This document shows, one piece after another, positions 17,148 to 26,146 of a stretch of DNA of 64,000 bases; within the stretch, counting starts at the first letter, position 1; the number at the start of each line of letters is the position of its first letter. The translations under genes were made by a program, and so were the position numbers. Under the pieces are notes generated by a model. That model did no database searches. It saw only the letters and a list, made by a program, of their open reading frames with translations, and had not been told where the DNA came from. The stretch spans positions 248,001 through 312,000 of the forward strand of contig NZ_QRDX01000001.1 in NCBI RefSeq assembly GCF_003386195.1, in the 5' to 3' direction. Source of the stretch: Seonamhaeicola aphaedonensis (GTDB lineage Bacteria > Bacteroidota > Bacteroidia > Flavobacteriales > Flavobacteriaceae).

Positions 17148-17861
17148 TTATTGTTTATTAATTGTCCAATTGTAAGGAAAGTAACTAAGCTTCCATTTAC
17201 CTTCTAATTTTTCGCTTCTATGTTTGTTAATAAAATCAATTTCATCCATACCATTACCTATAAAATCATCTTTATACCATTCCATAATTTGCGATACTTG
17301 CACACGATTTTTCTTGGTATTCACCTGAATAAAATTCCCATTTATAGCCTTTTTAGTTTGAGAATCCAATTGCTGTTCCAAGTTATTAGGCAAATATGCT
17401 TCGCTTATTAATGGTGGACACCCAATAGCACCACATACTAAAACAAAATGAAAACGCGCATCATTAAACTGTGCTCTCAAAAGTTTGTGTTCAATATCAT
17501 TAAGGGTAATATCTTTACCGGCTAAACTGTAGGTGGTTTTATCGAAAAACCCTGTTTTATCAAGTGGTGAGTTGATTGGATAGTTATCGATTAGTCCTTT
17601 TATTACAGATAAATTATAAGCATTAATCCAAAACGCTTGATAATTTTCAGCATCACTTTTAGATACCGAAATACCTTCTGCAATTTTTAAAATTTCATTT
17701 AATTTAGAGGGGTCTTTAGCTATGTTCCCATATGCTACTCTGCCATTTGCTACGTTTGCCTTTAAAAAAATATCAGCTTTGTTGAAAAACGTATTTAAGT
17801 CTTGAGCTTTTACTGATACCACAACGGTTAAAAAGGTTATGAATAAAATATTTGATTTCAT
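17148..17861 (-). CDS. DUF547 protein with signal peptide
   Basis: A 237-residue exported protein with a cleavable signal (MKSNILFITFLTVVVSVKAQ) and one DUF547 domain. It has the same blocks as the arsenosugar-cluster copy: FWINAYNLSVIKGL, HFVLVCGAIGCPPL and a C-terminal WYKDDF. It lacks a lipobox, so it is probably soluble in the periplasm. It is divergent from the FAD oxidoreductase gene, with 204 bases between them. Two DUF547 paralogues within 8 kb may be related in function, but this one is not in an arsenic operon. Confidence 0.8.
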   Translation of the reverse strand: MKSNILFITFLTVVVSVKAQDLNTFFNKADIFLKANVANGRVAYGNIAKDPSKLNEILKIAEGISVSKSDAENYQAFWINAYNLSVIKGLIDNYPINSPLDKTGFFDKTTYSLAGKDITLNDIEHKLLRAQFNDARFHFVLVCGAIGCPPLISEAYLPNNLEQQLDSQTKKAINGNFIQVNTKKNRVQVSQIMEWYKDDFIGNGMDEIDFINKHRSEKLEGKWKLSYFPYNWTINKQ

Positions 17862-18065
17862 TTATAAGAGATTTAAATTTTAATTTTCTGAACCTTAAGT
17901 CTTCCTTACTTAATGAAACTTTCAAAAAAATTTGCAAATTTCTCGCGTCTTTAAACGTCAATAATCCTTACAGCTCCCTTACAATTTAAACTTGTTCTAA
18001 ATTATATTAGCTTTTTAAGTTCTTATATTTAAGTGCGACCTAATAGCACATAACATCCAAAAATT

Positions 18066-19364
18066 ATGGAACACATCGTTATTATAGGAAATGGTATTTC
18101 TGGCGTTACTGCAGCCAGACACATTAGAAAACTTTCCAATAAAAAAATTACTATTGTTTCTTCTGAAACTGATTATTTCTTCTCCCGAACTGCGTTAATG
18201 TACGTTTACATGGGGCATATGAAATTTGAGCACACCCAACCCTACGAAAAATGGTTCTGGAAGAAAAATAAAATCGACTTAAAAAAGGGGTATGTAAAGT
18301 CTATTGAAAGTAAAAATAAGCTTCTTCATTTTTCTAATGGTGAAACTTTGAGCTATGACAAATTAATTATTGCTACTGGTAGTAAACCCAATAAGTTTGG
18401 ATGGCCTGGGCAAGATTTAGATGGTGTTATGGGCATGTACCACAAACAAGATTTAGAAAATCTCGAAAAGTATGCTCCCAACAATAAGGTTTGTAAAAGA
18501 GGGGTTATAGTTGGTGGCGGCTTAATTGGTATTGAATTAGCCGAAATGCTAAGCTCTAGAGACATACCTGTTACCTTTTTAGTACGTGAAAGTAGTTTTT
18601 GGAACGGTGTTTTACCCGAAGGCGAAAGCGCCATGATAAACAGACATATAAAAAATCATCATATTGATTTACGTTTAGGTGCAAATCTTAAAGAAATTAA
18701 AGCTGATGAAAATGGTAAAGCGAAATCTGTAGTCATTGCAGAAACAGGTGAAGAAATAGCTTGTGATGTAGTAGGATTAACCGCAGGCGTATCTCCTAAT
18801 ATTGATTTTATAAAAGGTTCTAAAATTGAAACTGGTCGTGGCGTAAAGGTAAACAGATATTTAGAAACCAACATTACAGATATTTATGCTATAGGCGATT
18901 GTGCCGAACAATATGAAAGTATAGACCAACGCAGACCCATCGAAGCCGTTTGGTACACTGGCAGAATGATGGGCGAAACCGTGGCACGAACCATTTGCGG
19001 TAATCGCATTCCATACAACCCAGGGCACTGGTTTAATTCGGCCAAATTTTTTGACATAGAATATCAAACCTACGGATGGGTGTTCTCTAAGCCTAGAGAA
19101 AACGAAGCACATTTTCACTGGATACATAAAGACGACACCAAGTGTATTACGGTGTGTTATGATACCAACACTAATAAATTTCTTGGCATTAACACTTTTG
19201 GCATACGCATGCGGCATGAAGTTTTTAATACTTGGCTTAATGAAGAACGCGATGTAGATTTTGTAATGAAAAACTTATCAAAGGCTAATTTTGACCCTGA
19301 GTTTTTCAAGCACTACGAAACAGACATTTTTAACGCTTTTAAAAACAATCTTATTACAACATAA
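18066..19364 (+). CDS. NAD(P)/FAD-dependent oxidoreductase
   Basis: A 432-residue pyridine nucleotide-disulfide-type flavoprotein. The FAD dinucleotide fold is IIGNGISGVTAARHI at the N-terminus and the NAD(P) fold is GVIVGGGLIGIELAEML mid-protein. The second FAD motif is DIYAIGDCAEQYES, followed by a C-terminal interface domain. No redox CxxxxC disulfide is seen near the FAD motif, so it is closer to ferredoxin or nitrite/rubredoxin reductase-like enzymes than to disulfide reductases. It ends one base before the iron-sulfur membrane protein gene. The pair suggests electron transfer from NAD(P)H to a membrane iron-sulfur carrier. Confidence 0.85.
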   Translation: MEHIVIIGNGISGVTAARHIRKLSNKKITIVSSETDYFFSRTALMYVYMGHMKFEHTQPYEKWFWKKNKIDLKKGYVKSIESKNKLLHFSNGETLSYDKLIIATGSKPNKFGWPGQDLDGVMGMYHKQDLENLEKYAPNNKVCKRGVIVGGGLIGIELAEMLSSRDIPVTFLVRESSFWNGVLPEGESAMINRHIKNHHIDLRLGANLKEIKADENGKAKSVVIAETGEEIACDVVGLTAGVSPNIDFIKGSKIETGRGVKVNRYLETNITDIYAIGDCAEQYESIDQRRPIEAVWYTGRMMGETVARTICGNRIPYNPGHWFNSAKFFDIEYQTYGWVFSKPRENEAHFHWIHKDDTKCITVCYDTNTNKFLGINTFGIRMRHEVFNTWLNEERDVDFVMKNLSKANFDPEFFKHYETDIFNAFKNNLITT

Positions 19365-19365
19365 C

Positions 19366-20958
19366 ATGGCAACTATACAACGTAACATGTCTCTTACGGG
19401 AGATGTCTCAGACCACCTAAATCCTTTACAAAAAACAGGTACAATAATAGGCTTTGGTGGTTTAGTAATATTAATGTATTCACTTTTTGGTGATATAGAA
19501 GATAAAGCCCTTTGGCTTACCATAGCCCTAATTGCTCTTGCTGGGGGTATTCTTTTATTTTCAAAAGGTTTGTATAACGATAAACTAAAAGGTATAAAAA
19601 ACCACGGTGTTTGGTTTAAAAGCATCTCAAGCAGAGGTTTTTGGGGATGGTTAGCAGGCATTACATTAACAGGTTTTTATGTAATACTCTACTTTTATGA
19701 AGGTCTCTTGGGAGCAAACCCTGATGGCAATACAGGATTAATAGCTCTTTTTGATCCCTTAAGTAAATTCTTAAGTGGTAACCCTGCGAGCCAATGGTTT
19801 GTTTATGGCACACTTTATACGGTTGCTATACTGGCATTTGGTATCAAATTTATCTGGAAATACAAACACAATCGCTACGAACAATTAAGAACTATAAGCG
19901 TTATGTTTTTTCAAACCGCCTTCGCTTTTATTATTCCAGAATTAATGGCACGACTAAATAGCGATAGCTTTTCTTTACCTTACAACGATTTGAAGAATAT
20001 GTGGCCACTAAACTATTATGCTTTTGATGGTTGGCGTGTAGATCAGTTTATAAATGCAGGTAATATAGGTTTGGCTTTTTTAATTTTTGGAATACTCTCT
20101 GTGTTTGTTATCTCCCCATTTTTAACATACAAGTACGGTAAACGTTGGTACTGTTCTTGGGTGTGCGGATGCGGTGGTTTAGCTGAAACAGCAGGAGACT
20201 CTTTTAGACAGTTAAGTGACAAGAGCATGTTTGCTTGGAAAGTAGAACGTTGGGTAATTCATTCTGTATTAGCGTTTTCAGTTGTTATGACCACTGCTGT
20301 AATCAGTACTTATCTTGGTTACGATTCTGAAAAATACTGGTTAACAAAAGATATCTTTTTAATTAGTGTTGCTGTATTTTTGGGGCTGTTATTCGCAGTA
20401 ATTTGGTACTTTAAAAAAGAAGAGCTAAAAAAGGATGCGCGTTATGGTGCTATAGGATATTTAGTAATTGTACTTGCCCTTATAGGAATACATTACTTTT
20501 CTGGCACACAAAACAATAAAGTATTTATTTTTGAATCAGGAGATTTAAGAAGCTTCTATGGATTTTTAATCGGCTCTATATTCTCTGGAGTTATTGGAAC
20601 AGGCTTTTATCCTTTGCTAGGTAACCGTGTTTGGTGCCGCATGGGTTGCCCTATGGCTGGTATTTTAGGATTACAACAACGCTTATTCTCAAAATTTAGA
20701 ATAACCACCAATGGCGGGCAATGTATTTCATGCGGTAACTGCTCCACGTATTGCGAAATGGGCATAGATGTACGTTCTTACGCGCAAAAAGGTGAAAATA
20801 TTGTACGTGCCAGTTGCGTAGGTTGCGGTATTTGTTCTGCTGTTTGCCCAAGAGGTGTTTTAAAACTAGAGAATGGCCCTCAAAAAGGACGTATTAACCC
20901 AACCGAAGTATTGTTGGGGAATGATGTAGATTTGATGGATTTAGTAAATAAATCTTAA
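19366..20958 (+). CDS. polytopic 4Fe-4S polyferredoxin-like membrane protein (NapH/NosR-like)
   Basis: The start is set at the ATG at 19366 (530 aa), one base after the preceding stop; a longer frame from 19291 overlaps that gene by 74 bases. Several membrane segments occupy the first 420 residues, interrupted by cysteine motifs WYCSWVCGCGG and WCRMGCPMAG as in NapH/NosR. The C-terminus holds two 4Fe-4S ferredoxin clusters: C453, C456, C459, C463 and C484, C487, C490, C494. It likely carries electrons across or along the inner membrane, fed by the FAD enzyme just upstream. No terminal reductase is encoded next to it, so the acceptor is unknown. Confidence 0.83.
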   Translation: MATIQRNMSLTGDVSDHLNPLQKTGTIIGFGGLVILMYSLFGDIEDKALWLTIALIALAGGILLFSKGLYNDKLKGIKNHGVWFKSISSRGFWGWLAGITLTGFYVILYFYEGLLGANPDGNTGLIALFDPLSKFLSGNPASQWFVYGTLYTVAILAFGIKFIWKYKHNRYEQLRTISVMFFQTAFAFIIPELMARLNSDSFSLPYNDLKNMWPLNYYAFDGWRVDQFINAGNIGLAFLIFGILSVFVISPFLTYKYGKRWYCSWVCGCGGLAETAGDSFRQLSDKSMFAWKVERWVIHSVLAFSVVMTTAVISTYLGYDSEKYWLTKDIFLISVAVFLGLLFAVIWYFKKEELKKDARYGAIGYLVIVLALIGIHYFSGTQNNKVFIFESGDLRSFYGFLIGSIFSGVIGTGFYPLLGNRVWCRMGCPMAGILGLQQRLFSKFRITTNGGQCISCGNCSTYCEMGIDVRSYAQKGENIVRASCVGCGICSAVCPRGVLKLENGPQKGRINPTEVLLGNDVDLMDLVNKS

Positions 20959-20989
20959 ACTTATTTATAATCAAGTTGTTGTCCTATAA

Positions 20990-21021
20990 TTTGACCACCT
21001 AAATCGCTTATTGTATTTTTG
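20990..21021 (+). promoter_or_regulatory. Bacteroidota-type promoter of the glycosyltransferase pair
   Basis: TTTG at 20990-20993, 20 bases, then TATTTTTG at 21014-21021, 17 bases before the ATG at 21039. Spacing and both elements match the TTTG-N20-TAnnTTTG consensus, so the two glycosyltransferase genes can be transcribed apart from the upstream redox pair. Confidence 0.65.
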
Positions 21022-21038
21022 CCACTTAATAACAATTT

Positions 21039-21728
21039 ATGCCCGTAATTAAGGTTATCATTCCTGCTCATAATGAAGCTGATTCTATTGCTAACGTAAT
21101 AAATGATATTCCTGAGATAGTTGATGAAATAATTGTTGTTAGTAATAATTCAACTGATGATACCGAGATTTATGCACGTAATACGGGAGCCACTGTTTTA
21201 CTAGAAAACAGAAAAGGTTACGGTTATGCCTGCTTAAAGGGAATAGATTATGTGAACAATAAACCCAACAAACCTGATATTATCGTTTTCTTAGATGGTG
21301 ATTACTCCGATTACCCCGAAGAACTAACTAAAATAGTTAATCCTATTATTAATGATAATTTAGATTTTGTGATTGGGGCAAGAGTAAAAGAACTTAGAGA
21401 ATCTGGTTCTATGACTTTTCCGCAGATATTTGGTAATTGGTTGGCTACTTTTTTAATGAAACTAATGTTTAGATCTAAATTTACTGACTTAGGTCCCTTT
21501 AGAGCTATTAAATTTGATACATTATTAGCACTTAAAATGGAAGATAAGACCTATGGCTGGACAGTAGAAATGCAACTTAAGGTCTTGAAACAAAAGCTTA
21601 GTTATATTGAAATCCCAGTGAGGTATAGAAATAGAATAGGAGTATCAAAAGTTTCAGGTACTGTAAAAGGTGCTATATTTGCAGGCATAAAAATATTAGG
21701 TTGGATATTTAAATACAGTTTTAAATAA
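21039..21728 (+). CDS. family 2 glycosyltransferase (DPM1/UgtP-like, polyprenyl-phosphate type)
   Basis: A 229-residue GT2 domain with no clear membrane segment. N-terminal VIIPAHNEADSIANVI and the nucleotide-binding EIIVVSNNSTDDT are followed by VFLDGDYSDYPEEL with the DxD metal site. The family resembles dolichyl/undecaprenyl-phosphate sugar transferases. Its stop overlaps the start of the next glycosyltransferase by one base (TAATG), showing translational coupling. Donor and acceptor cannot be told from sequence. Confidence 0.8.
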   Translation: MPVIKVIIPAHNEADSIANVINDIPEIVDEIIVVSNNSTDDTEIYARNTGATVLLENRKGYGYACLKGIDYVNNKPNKPDIIVFLDGDYSDYPEELTKIVNPIINDNLDFVIGARVKELRESGSMTFPQIFGNWLATFLMKLMFRSKFTDLGPFRAIKFDTLLALKMEDKTYGWTVEMQLKVLKQKLSYIEIPVRYRNRIGVSKVSGTVKGAIFAGIKILGWIFKYSFK

Positions 21729-23215
21729 TGATTATAGAAACCATCGTTATTCTTATATATACCATTGCTATATTACTCATTTTCATGTATGCTTTGGCTC
21801 AATTAAATTTATTATTCAATTACGTTTCTGCAAAGCAAAAAGGTGATTCACCTAAGTTTGATTTATCAAATCCTGATGAAGTCCCTTATGTCACTATACA
21901 ACTTCCGGTATATAACGAAATGTATGTCATGGAACGTTTGTTGGATAATATTGCTAAAATTGATTATCCACATGATAAATTGGAAATTCAAGTATTAGAT
22001 GATTCTACTGATGAAACCGTTAATAGTACAGCGGAACAGATAGAAAAACTTCAGCAAACCGGATTAGATATTAAGCATATTACGAGAACTAATCGTGTTG
22101 GGTTCAAGGCTGGTGCCCTAAAAGAAGGATTAGAAATTGCCAAAGGCGAATTTATTGCCATCTTCGACTCTGATTTTTTACCGAAATCAGATTGGTTAAA
22201 ACGCACGGTACCTTATTTTAAAAACGAAGACATTGGTGTAGTTCAAACCCGTTGGGGACACATAAACCGAAATTATTCTTTACTAACCAAAATTCAAGCT
22301 TTTGCATTAGATGCTCATTTTACCTTAGAACAAGTTGGAAGAAACAGCAAGGGGCATTTTATTAACTTTAATGGAACAGCTGGTATTTGGCGTAAACAGT
22401 GTATCATTGATGCCGGAAATTGGGAAGGCGATACCTTAACCGAAGACCTTGATCTTAGTTACCGTGCACAATTAAGAAACTGGAAATTTAAATACCTTGA
22501 AGATGTTGAAACACCTGCGGAACTACCTGTGGTTATAAGTGCTGCGCGTTCACAACAATTTAGATGGAATAAAGGAGGGGCTGAAAACTTTAGAAAAATG
22601 ATGTGGCGTGTTATAAAGAGTCAAAATATTTCTGCCAAAACCAAGGTTCACGGGTTATTACATCTACTAAACAGCACCATGTTTTTAAACATTCTTATAG
22701 TGGCAGTTTTAAGTATTCCTATGCTCTACATAAAGAACGAATATGCACATTTAAAAACCTATTTTTTGGTAATGAGTTTCTTTGTACTTAGTACAGTTAT
22801 TTTCTTTATATGCTACTGGATTATGTACAAAAACATATATGGTAAAGGCCTCAAAAACTTTGTGGGCTACATTGGTATGTTCTTTGTCTTCTTTTCCATA
22901 GCTATGGGGTTTTCTCTGCATAATTCTATTGCTGTTCTAGAAGGTCATTTAGGAAAGAAAAGTGAATTTGTACGTACGCCTAAATTTAATATTAGTAAGT
23001 TTAAAGACAACTGGAAAAATAATAAATACATCAAAAAAACAGTTTCTGTACATGTGATTTTTGAAGGTGCTTTGATGCTTTATTTTGGATTTGGTATGTA
23101 TAGTGCTTTTGTAGTAGGTGACCAAGGTGGTGACTTTGGTCTTTTTCCATTTCACTTGATGCTCTTTATTGGTTTTGGGTACGTGTTTATTAAATCGCTA
23201 GCATCTAAAGTTTAA
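21728..23215 (+). CDS. cellulose synthase-like membrane glycosyltransferase
   Basis: A 495-residue processive-type GT2. There is one N-terminal membrane segment (residues 2-24), then a cytoplasmic catalytic domain with VYNEMYVMERLL, LDDSTDET (first Asp), FDSDFLP (DxD), TLTEDLDLS (TED) and QQFRW (QxxRW, the acceptor-binding signature). Four to five membrane helices form the C-terminal part. Enzymes of this group make beta-linked polysaccharides or glycosylceramide/glycolipids. It is translationally coupled to the small GT2 upstream and followed by a bidirectional terminator. No BcsB or c-di-GMP PilZ domain is present, so bacterial cellulose is unlikely. Confidence 0.82.
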   Translation: MIIETIVILIYTIAILLIFMYALAQLNLLFNYVSAKQKGDSPKFDLSNPDEVPYVTIQLPVYNEMYVMERLLDNIAKIDYPHDKLEIQVLDDSTDETVNSTAEQIEKLQQTGLDIKHITRTNRVGFKAGALKEGLEIAKGEFIAIFDSDFLPKSDWLKRTVPYFKNEDIGVVQTRWGHINRNYSLLTKIQAFALDAHFTLEQVGRNSKGHFINFNGTAGIWRKQCIIDAGNWEGDTLTEDLDLSYRAQLRNWKFKYLEDVETPAELPVVISAARSQQFRWNKGGAENFRKMMWRVIKSQNISAKTKVHGLLHLLNSTMFLNILIVAVLSIPMLYIKNEYAHLKTYFLVMSFFVLSTVIFFICYWIMYKNIYGKGLKNFVGYIGMFFVFFSIAMGFSLHNSIAVLEGHLGKKSEFVRTPKFNISKFKDNWKNNKYIKKTVSVHVIFEGALMLYFGFGMYSAFVVGDQGGDFGLFPFHLMLFIGFGYVFIKSLASKV

Positions 23216-23230
23216 GAAAGTGAATAAAAA

Positions 23231-23259
23231 AAGGCCTTTTGTATCAAACAAAAAGCCTT
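23231..23259. terminator. bidirectional Rho-independent terminator
   Basis: AAGGC-C-TTTTG (23231-23241) pairs with CAAAA-A-GCCTT (23249-23259) with one internal C.A mismatch. It is flanked by an A-run on the left and by ATTTT on the right. It lies between the convergent glycosyltransferase and pntB genes and can serve both. Confidence 0.65.
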
Positions 23260-23279
23260 GATTTTAAACCATCTTTTAT

Positions 23280-24668
23280 TTACATATTCTTCAACTCTGA
23301 AACCAAATCTGTTAATACTTTTTTGGCATCACCAAATAACATAGCAGTTTTAGCGTTATAGAATAATTCATTGTCAATTCCTGCATAACCTACATTCATA
23401 CTTCGCTTATTTACAACAATATGCTTTGAGTTTTCAACATCCAAAATAGGCATACCATAAATAGGACTTGATGGATCATTATGCGCTGCAGGATTAACAA
23501 CATCATTGGCACCAACAACTAAAACCACATCAGTATTGTTGAACTGGGGATTAATATCTTCCATTTCAACAAGCATATCATACTCAACATTAGATTCTGC
23601 CAAAAGTACATTCATATGACCAGGCATGCGTCCCGCTACAGGGTGAATAGCATACTTAACATTAACACCTTTTTTTGTCAGAAGTTCTTCTAACTCATGA
23701 ATAACATGCTGCGCTTGAGCTACAGCTAATCCATAACCAGGAACAATAATTACATTAGTTGCATAGTTCATCATAATAGCCGTATCACTAGCAGTTGTGC
23801 TCTTAATAGAACCCATGGTTTTATTGACTCCTTCTGGTCCTGCAGTGGCAGTGAATGAACCAAATATAACAGATGCTAAGGTTCTATTCATAGCTACACA
23901 CATAGCCACCGTTAAAATGATTCCTGCAGAACCTACCAAAATACCTCCAACTAACATGACCATATTATCATACAAGACTCCAGTAATAGCAGCGGCAATA
24001 CCAGTTAAGGAGTTCAATAATGAGATTACCACAGGCATATCAGCTCCTCCAATAGGCATAACAAATAAGATACCATAAACCAATCCGCCAGCTAATAAAG
24101 CATATAATAATAGTGAGCTGTCAATACCACCCGCAACCATATAAACAGCTAAAACAACCACACCAACAATGAATAGGTTGTTTACTATATTATATTGAGG
24201 AATCTTGATGACACTCTTTACAGAACCATTCAACTTCCCAAAGGCCATTAAACTTCCTGAAAAGGTAATTGCACCAATAATAATAGCAGCTAAAATAGTA
24301 GCCACCACAGAGGCACTTGTTGCAGAAATATCAGCATTACCAAACTCTACAATACCAATTAAAGCAGCACTGGCACCACCAAAACCGTTAAATAAAGATA
24401 CTAACTCTGGCATTTTGGTCATTTCAACCTTAATAGCAATTAGCCATCCAATAATAGTTCCTACTAAAATGGCAATACCTATTAAAACATAAATAATAGT
24501 TGGCACCTCCAAATCGTGAATAAAAATGGTTCCAATAATGGCTATACCCATACCTGCAGCTGCAATTAAATTTCCTGATTTGGCTGTATCTGGGTGTCCT
24601 AATCGCTTTAATCCAAATACAAATGTTACCGTTGCGATTAGATAAATTATACTTAATGTTACACTCAT
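23280..24668 (-). CDS. pntB: NAD(P) transhydrogenase subunit beta
   Basis: A 462-residue beta subunit: about eight or nine membrane helices forming half of the proton channel, then the NADP(H)-binding domain III. Visible blocks include GGADMPVVISLLNSLTG, VPGYGLAVAQAQH, HPVAGRMPGHMNVLLAE and VVLVVGANDVVNPAA. The enzyme couples proton entry to NADP+ reduction by NADH. Its ATG shares one base with the stop of pntAB. It is the last gene of a three-gene operon that ends at the terminator at 23231-23259. Confidence 0.95.
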   Translation of the reverse strand: MSVTLSIIYLIATVTFVFGLKRLGHPDTAKSGNLIAAAGMGIAIIGTIFIHDLEVPTIIYVLIGIAILVGTIIGWLIAIKVEMTKMPELVSLFNGFGGASAALIGIVEFGNADISATSASVVATILAAIIIGAITFSGSLMAFGKLNGSVKSVIKIPQYNIVNNLFIVGVVVLAVYMVAGGIDSSLLLYALLAGGLVYGILFVMPIGGADMPVVISLLNSLTGIAAAITGVLYDNMVMLVGGILVGSAGIILTVAMCVAMNRTLASVIFGSFTATAGPEGVNKTMGSIKSTTASDTAIMMNYATNVIIVPGYGLAVAQAQHVIHELEELLTKKGVNVKYAIHPVAGRMPGHMNVLLAESNVEYDMLVEMEDINPQFNNTDVVLVVGANDVVNPAAHNDPSSPIYGMPILDVENSKHIVVNKRSMNVGYAGIDNELFYNAKTAMLFGDAKKVLTDLVSELKNM

Positions 24669-24976
24669 TATTTCTTCTTTTTAAACATTTCTAACATTCT
24701 GTTGGTAACGGCAAAACCACCAACAACATTTAAAATTCCTAATACAACCGCTACAAACCCAAGCGATAAAGCCAAATAATCTGTAGGGTCTGAATGCAAC
24801 ATTACCAAAATAGCCCCAACGATGACCACACCACTCAAGGCATTGGCTCCAGACATTAATGGTGTATGTAAAACAGCGGGGATACTCTTAATTAGCTCTA
24901 CTCCAACAAAGGTTGCTAAAATAATGATGTAAACAATCTGTAAATTGCTACTAATAAATTCTATTAAATTTTCCAT
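24668..24976 (-). CDS. pntAB: NAD(P) transhydrogenase subunit alpha part 2
   Basis: A 102-residue protein with three to four membrane helices (ILATFVGVELIKSIPAVLHTPLMSGANALSG). It is the membrane part that is fused to the NAD-binding domain in E. coli PntA but separate here, as in Rhodospirillum and many Bacteroidota. It sits 10 bases downstream of pntAA and overlaps pntB by one base. Confidence 0.93.
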   Translation of the reverse strand: MENLIEFISSNLQIVYIIILATFVGVELIKSIPAVLHTPLMSGANALSGVVIVGAILVMLHSDPTDYLALSLGFVAVVLGILNVVGGFAVTNRMLEMFKKKK

Positions 24977-24986
24977 TTTTGGTTAG

Positions 24987-26087
24987 TTATTTTTTACGTT
25001 GAACTCCGTCTTGAACAATAAGGGTTTCATTGGTAATCTCTTCCTCTAAATCCCATTTAAATTTCAAGTTTTCTGTTAAGTGTACAATAAAGTTATATAT
25101 ATTTTTAGCATATAGCTCACTGGCATTAGTAGAAACACTCTCTGGCGCAACACTAGTTCCAATAACTTTAACACCGCTAACAATTACCTTTTCATTGAGT
25201 TTACTTACCTCACAGTTTCCACCTTGTGCCGCTGCTAAATCAATTATTACAGCACCATTCTTCATTTGTTTTACTTGTTCTTCAGTAATTAAAACTGGTG
25301 CTTTTCTACCAGGAACATTAGCCGTTGTAATTACCAAATCTGCTTTGAATAAAGATTCATTCACTGCTTCTTTTTGCCTTTTTTGATAATCTTCTGAAGC
25401 TTCTTTGGCATAACCTCCTTCAGACGCCTCTCCAGTATTATCAACTGAAATAAATTTTGCACCTAAGGACTCTGCTTGTTCCTTGGTTTCAGATCTAATA
25501 TCAGTTGCTTCAACAACTGCCCCTAAACGTTTAGCAGTAGCAATTGCTTGTAAACCTGCAACGCCAACACCGTAAATCAAGACTCTTGATGGTGTAATAG
25601 TTCCTGCAGCTGTCATCATTAAAGGGAAAATTTTTGTCATTTCGTAAGCTCCTAAAATGACTGCCTTATAACCCGCTAAGTTATTTTGCGAACTTAAAAC
25701 ATCCATATCTTGTGCTCTAGAAATACGTGGCATAGCATCAAGTGAGAAGGCAGTTGCCCCTTTTTCTGAAATAGCTTTGATTAATTCTGGATTTGATTTG
25801 TGATAAAGTTGACTCATCAAAATATGATGGCTTTGTACTAGCTTTAAATCTTCATCATCAAATGGATTAATTTTAATTAGTACCTGTGCTGACTTAAAAA
25901 CGTCTTCTTTGGTAGATAAAGACGCTCCTGCTTCTTTATAATCAGAATCTCTATATAAAGAATTTTCTCCAGCACTTTTTTCAACAAAAATCTCAAATCC
26001 TTTTTCAACCAATTTCTTAGTTATAAAAGGGGATAAAGCAACGCGCTTTTCACCATTTTGAGATTCCTTTAAAACTCCTATTTTCAT
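24987..26087 (-). CDS. pntAA: NAD(P) transhydrogenase subunit alpha part 1
   Basis: A 366-residue NAD(H)-binding domain I with an alanine dehydrogenase-like fold. The sequence has RVALSPFITKKLVEKGF near the start, RAQDMDVLSSQNNLAGYKAV in the hinge and the dinucleotide motif YGVGVAGLQAIATAKRLGA. It then has TTANVPGRKAPVLI, the DIAAAQGGNCE-type segment (DLAAAQGGNCE) and a C-terminal linker. It is the first gene of the transhydrogenase operon. The split of alpha into two genes is normal for this group. Confidence 0.95.
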   Translation of the reverse strand: MKIGVLKESQNGEKRVALSPFITKKLVEKGFEIFVEKSAGENSLYRDSDYKEAGASLSTKEDVFKSAQVLIKINPFDDEDLKLVQSHHILMSQLYHKSNPELIKAISEKGATAFSLDAMPRISRAQDMDVLSSQNNLAGYKAVILGAYEMTKIFPLMMTAAGTITPSRVLIYGVGVAGLQAIATAKRLGAVVEATDIRSETKEQAESLGAKFISVDNTGEASEGGYAKEASEDYQKRQKEAVNESLFKADLVITTANVPGRKAPVLITEEQVKQMKNGAVIIDLAAAQGGNCEVSKLNEKVIVSGVKVIGTSVAPESVSTNASELYAKNIYNFIVHLTENLKFKWDLEEEITNETLIVQDGVQRKK

Positions 26088-26146
26088 TTTGTTATTAATT
26101 AGTCTAGTTTTTGGTTAGTATTTTATGATTAGAATTAATAGTTATA

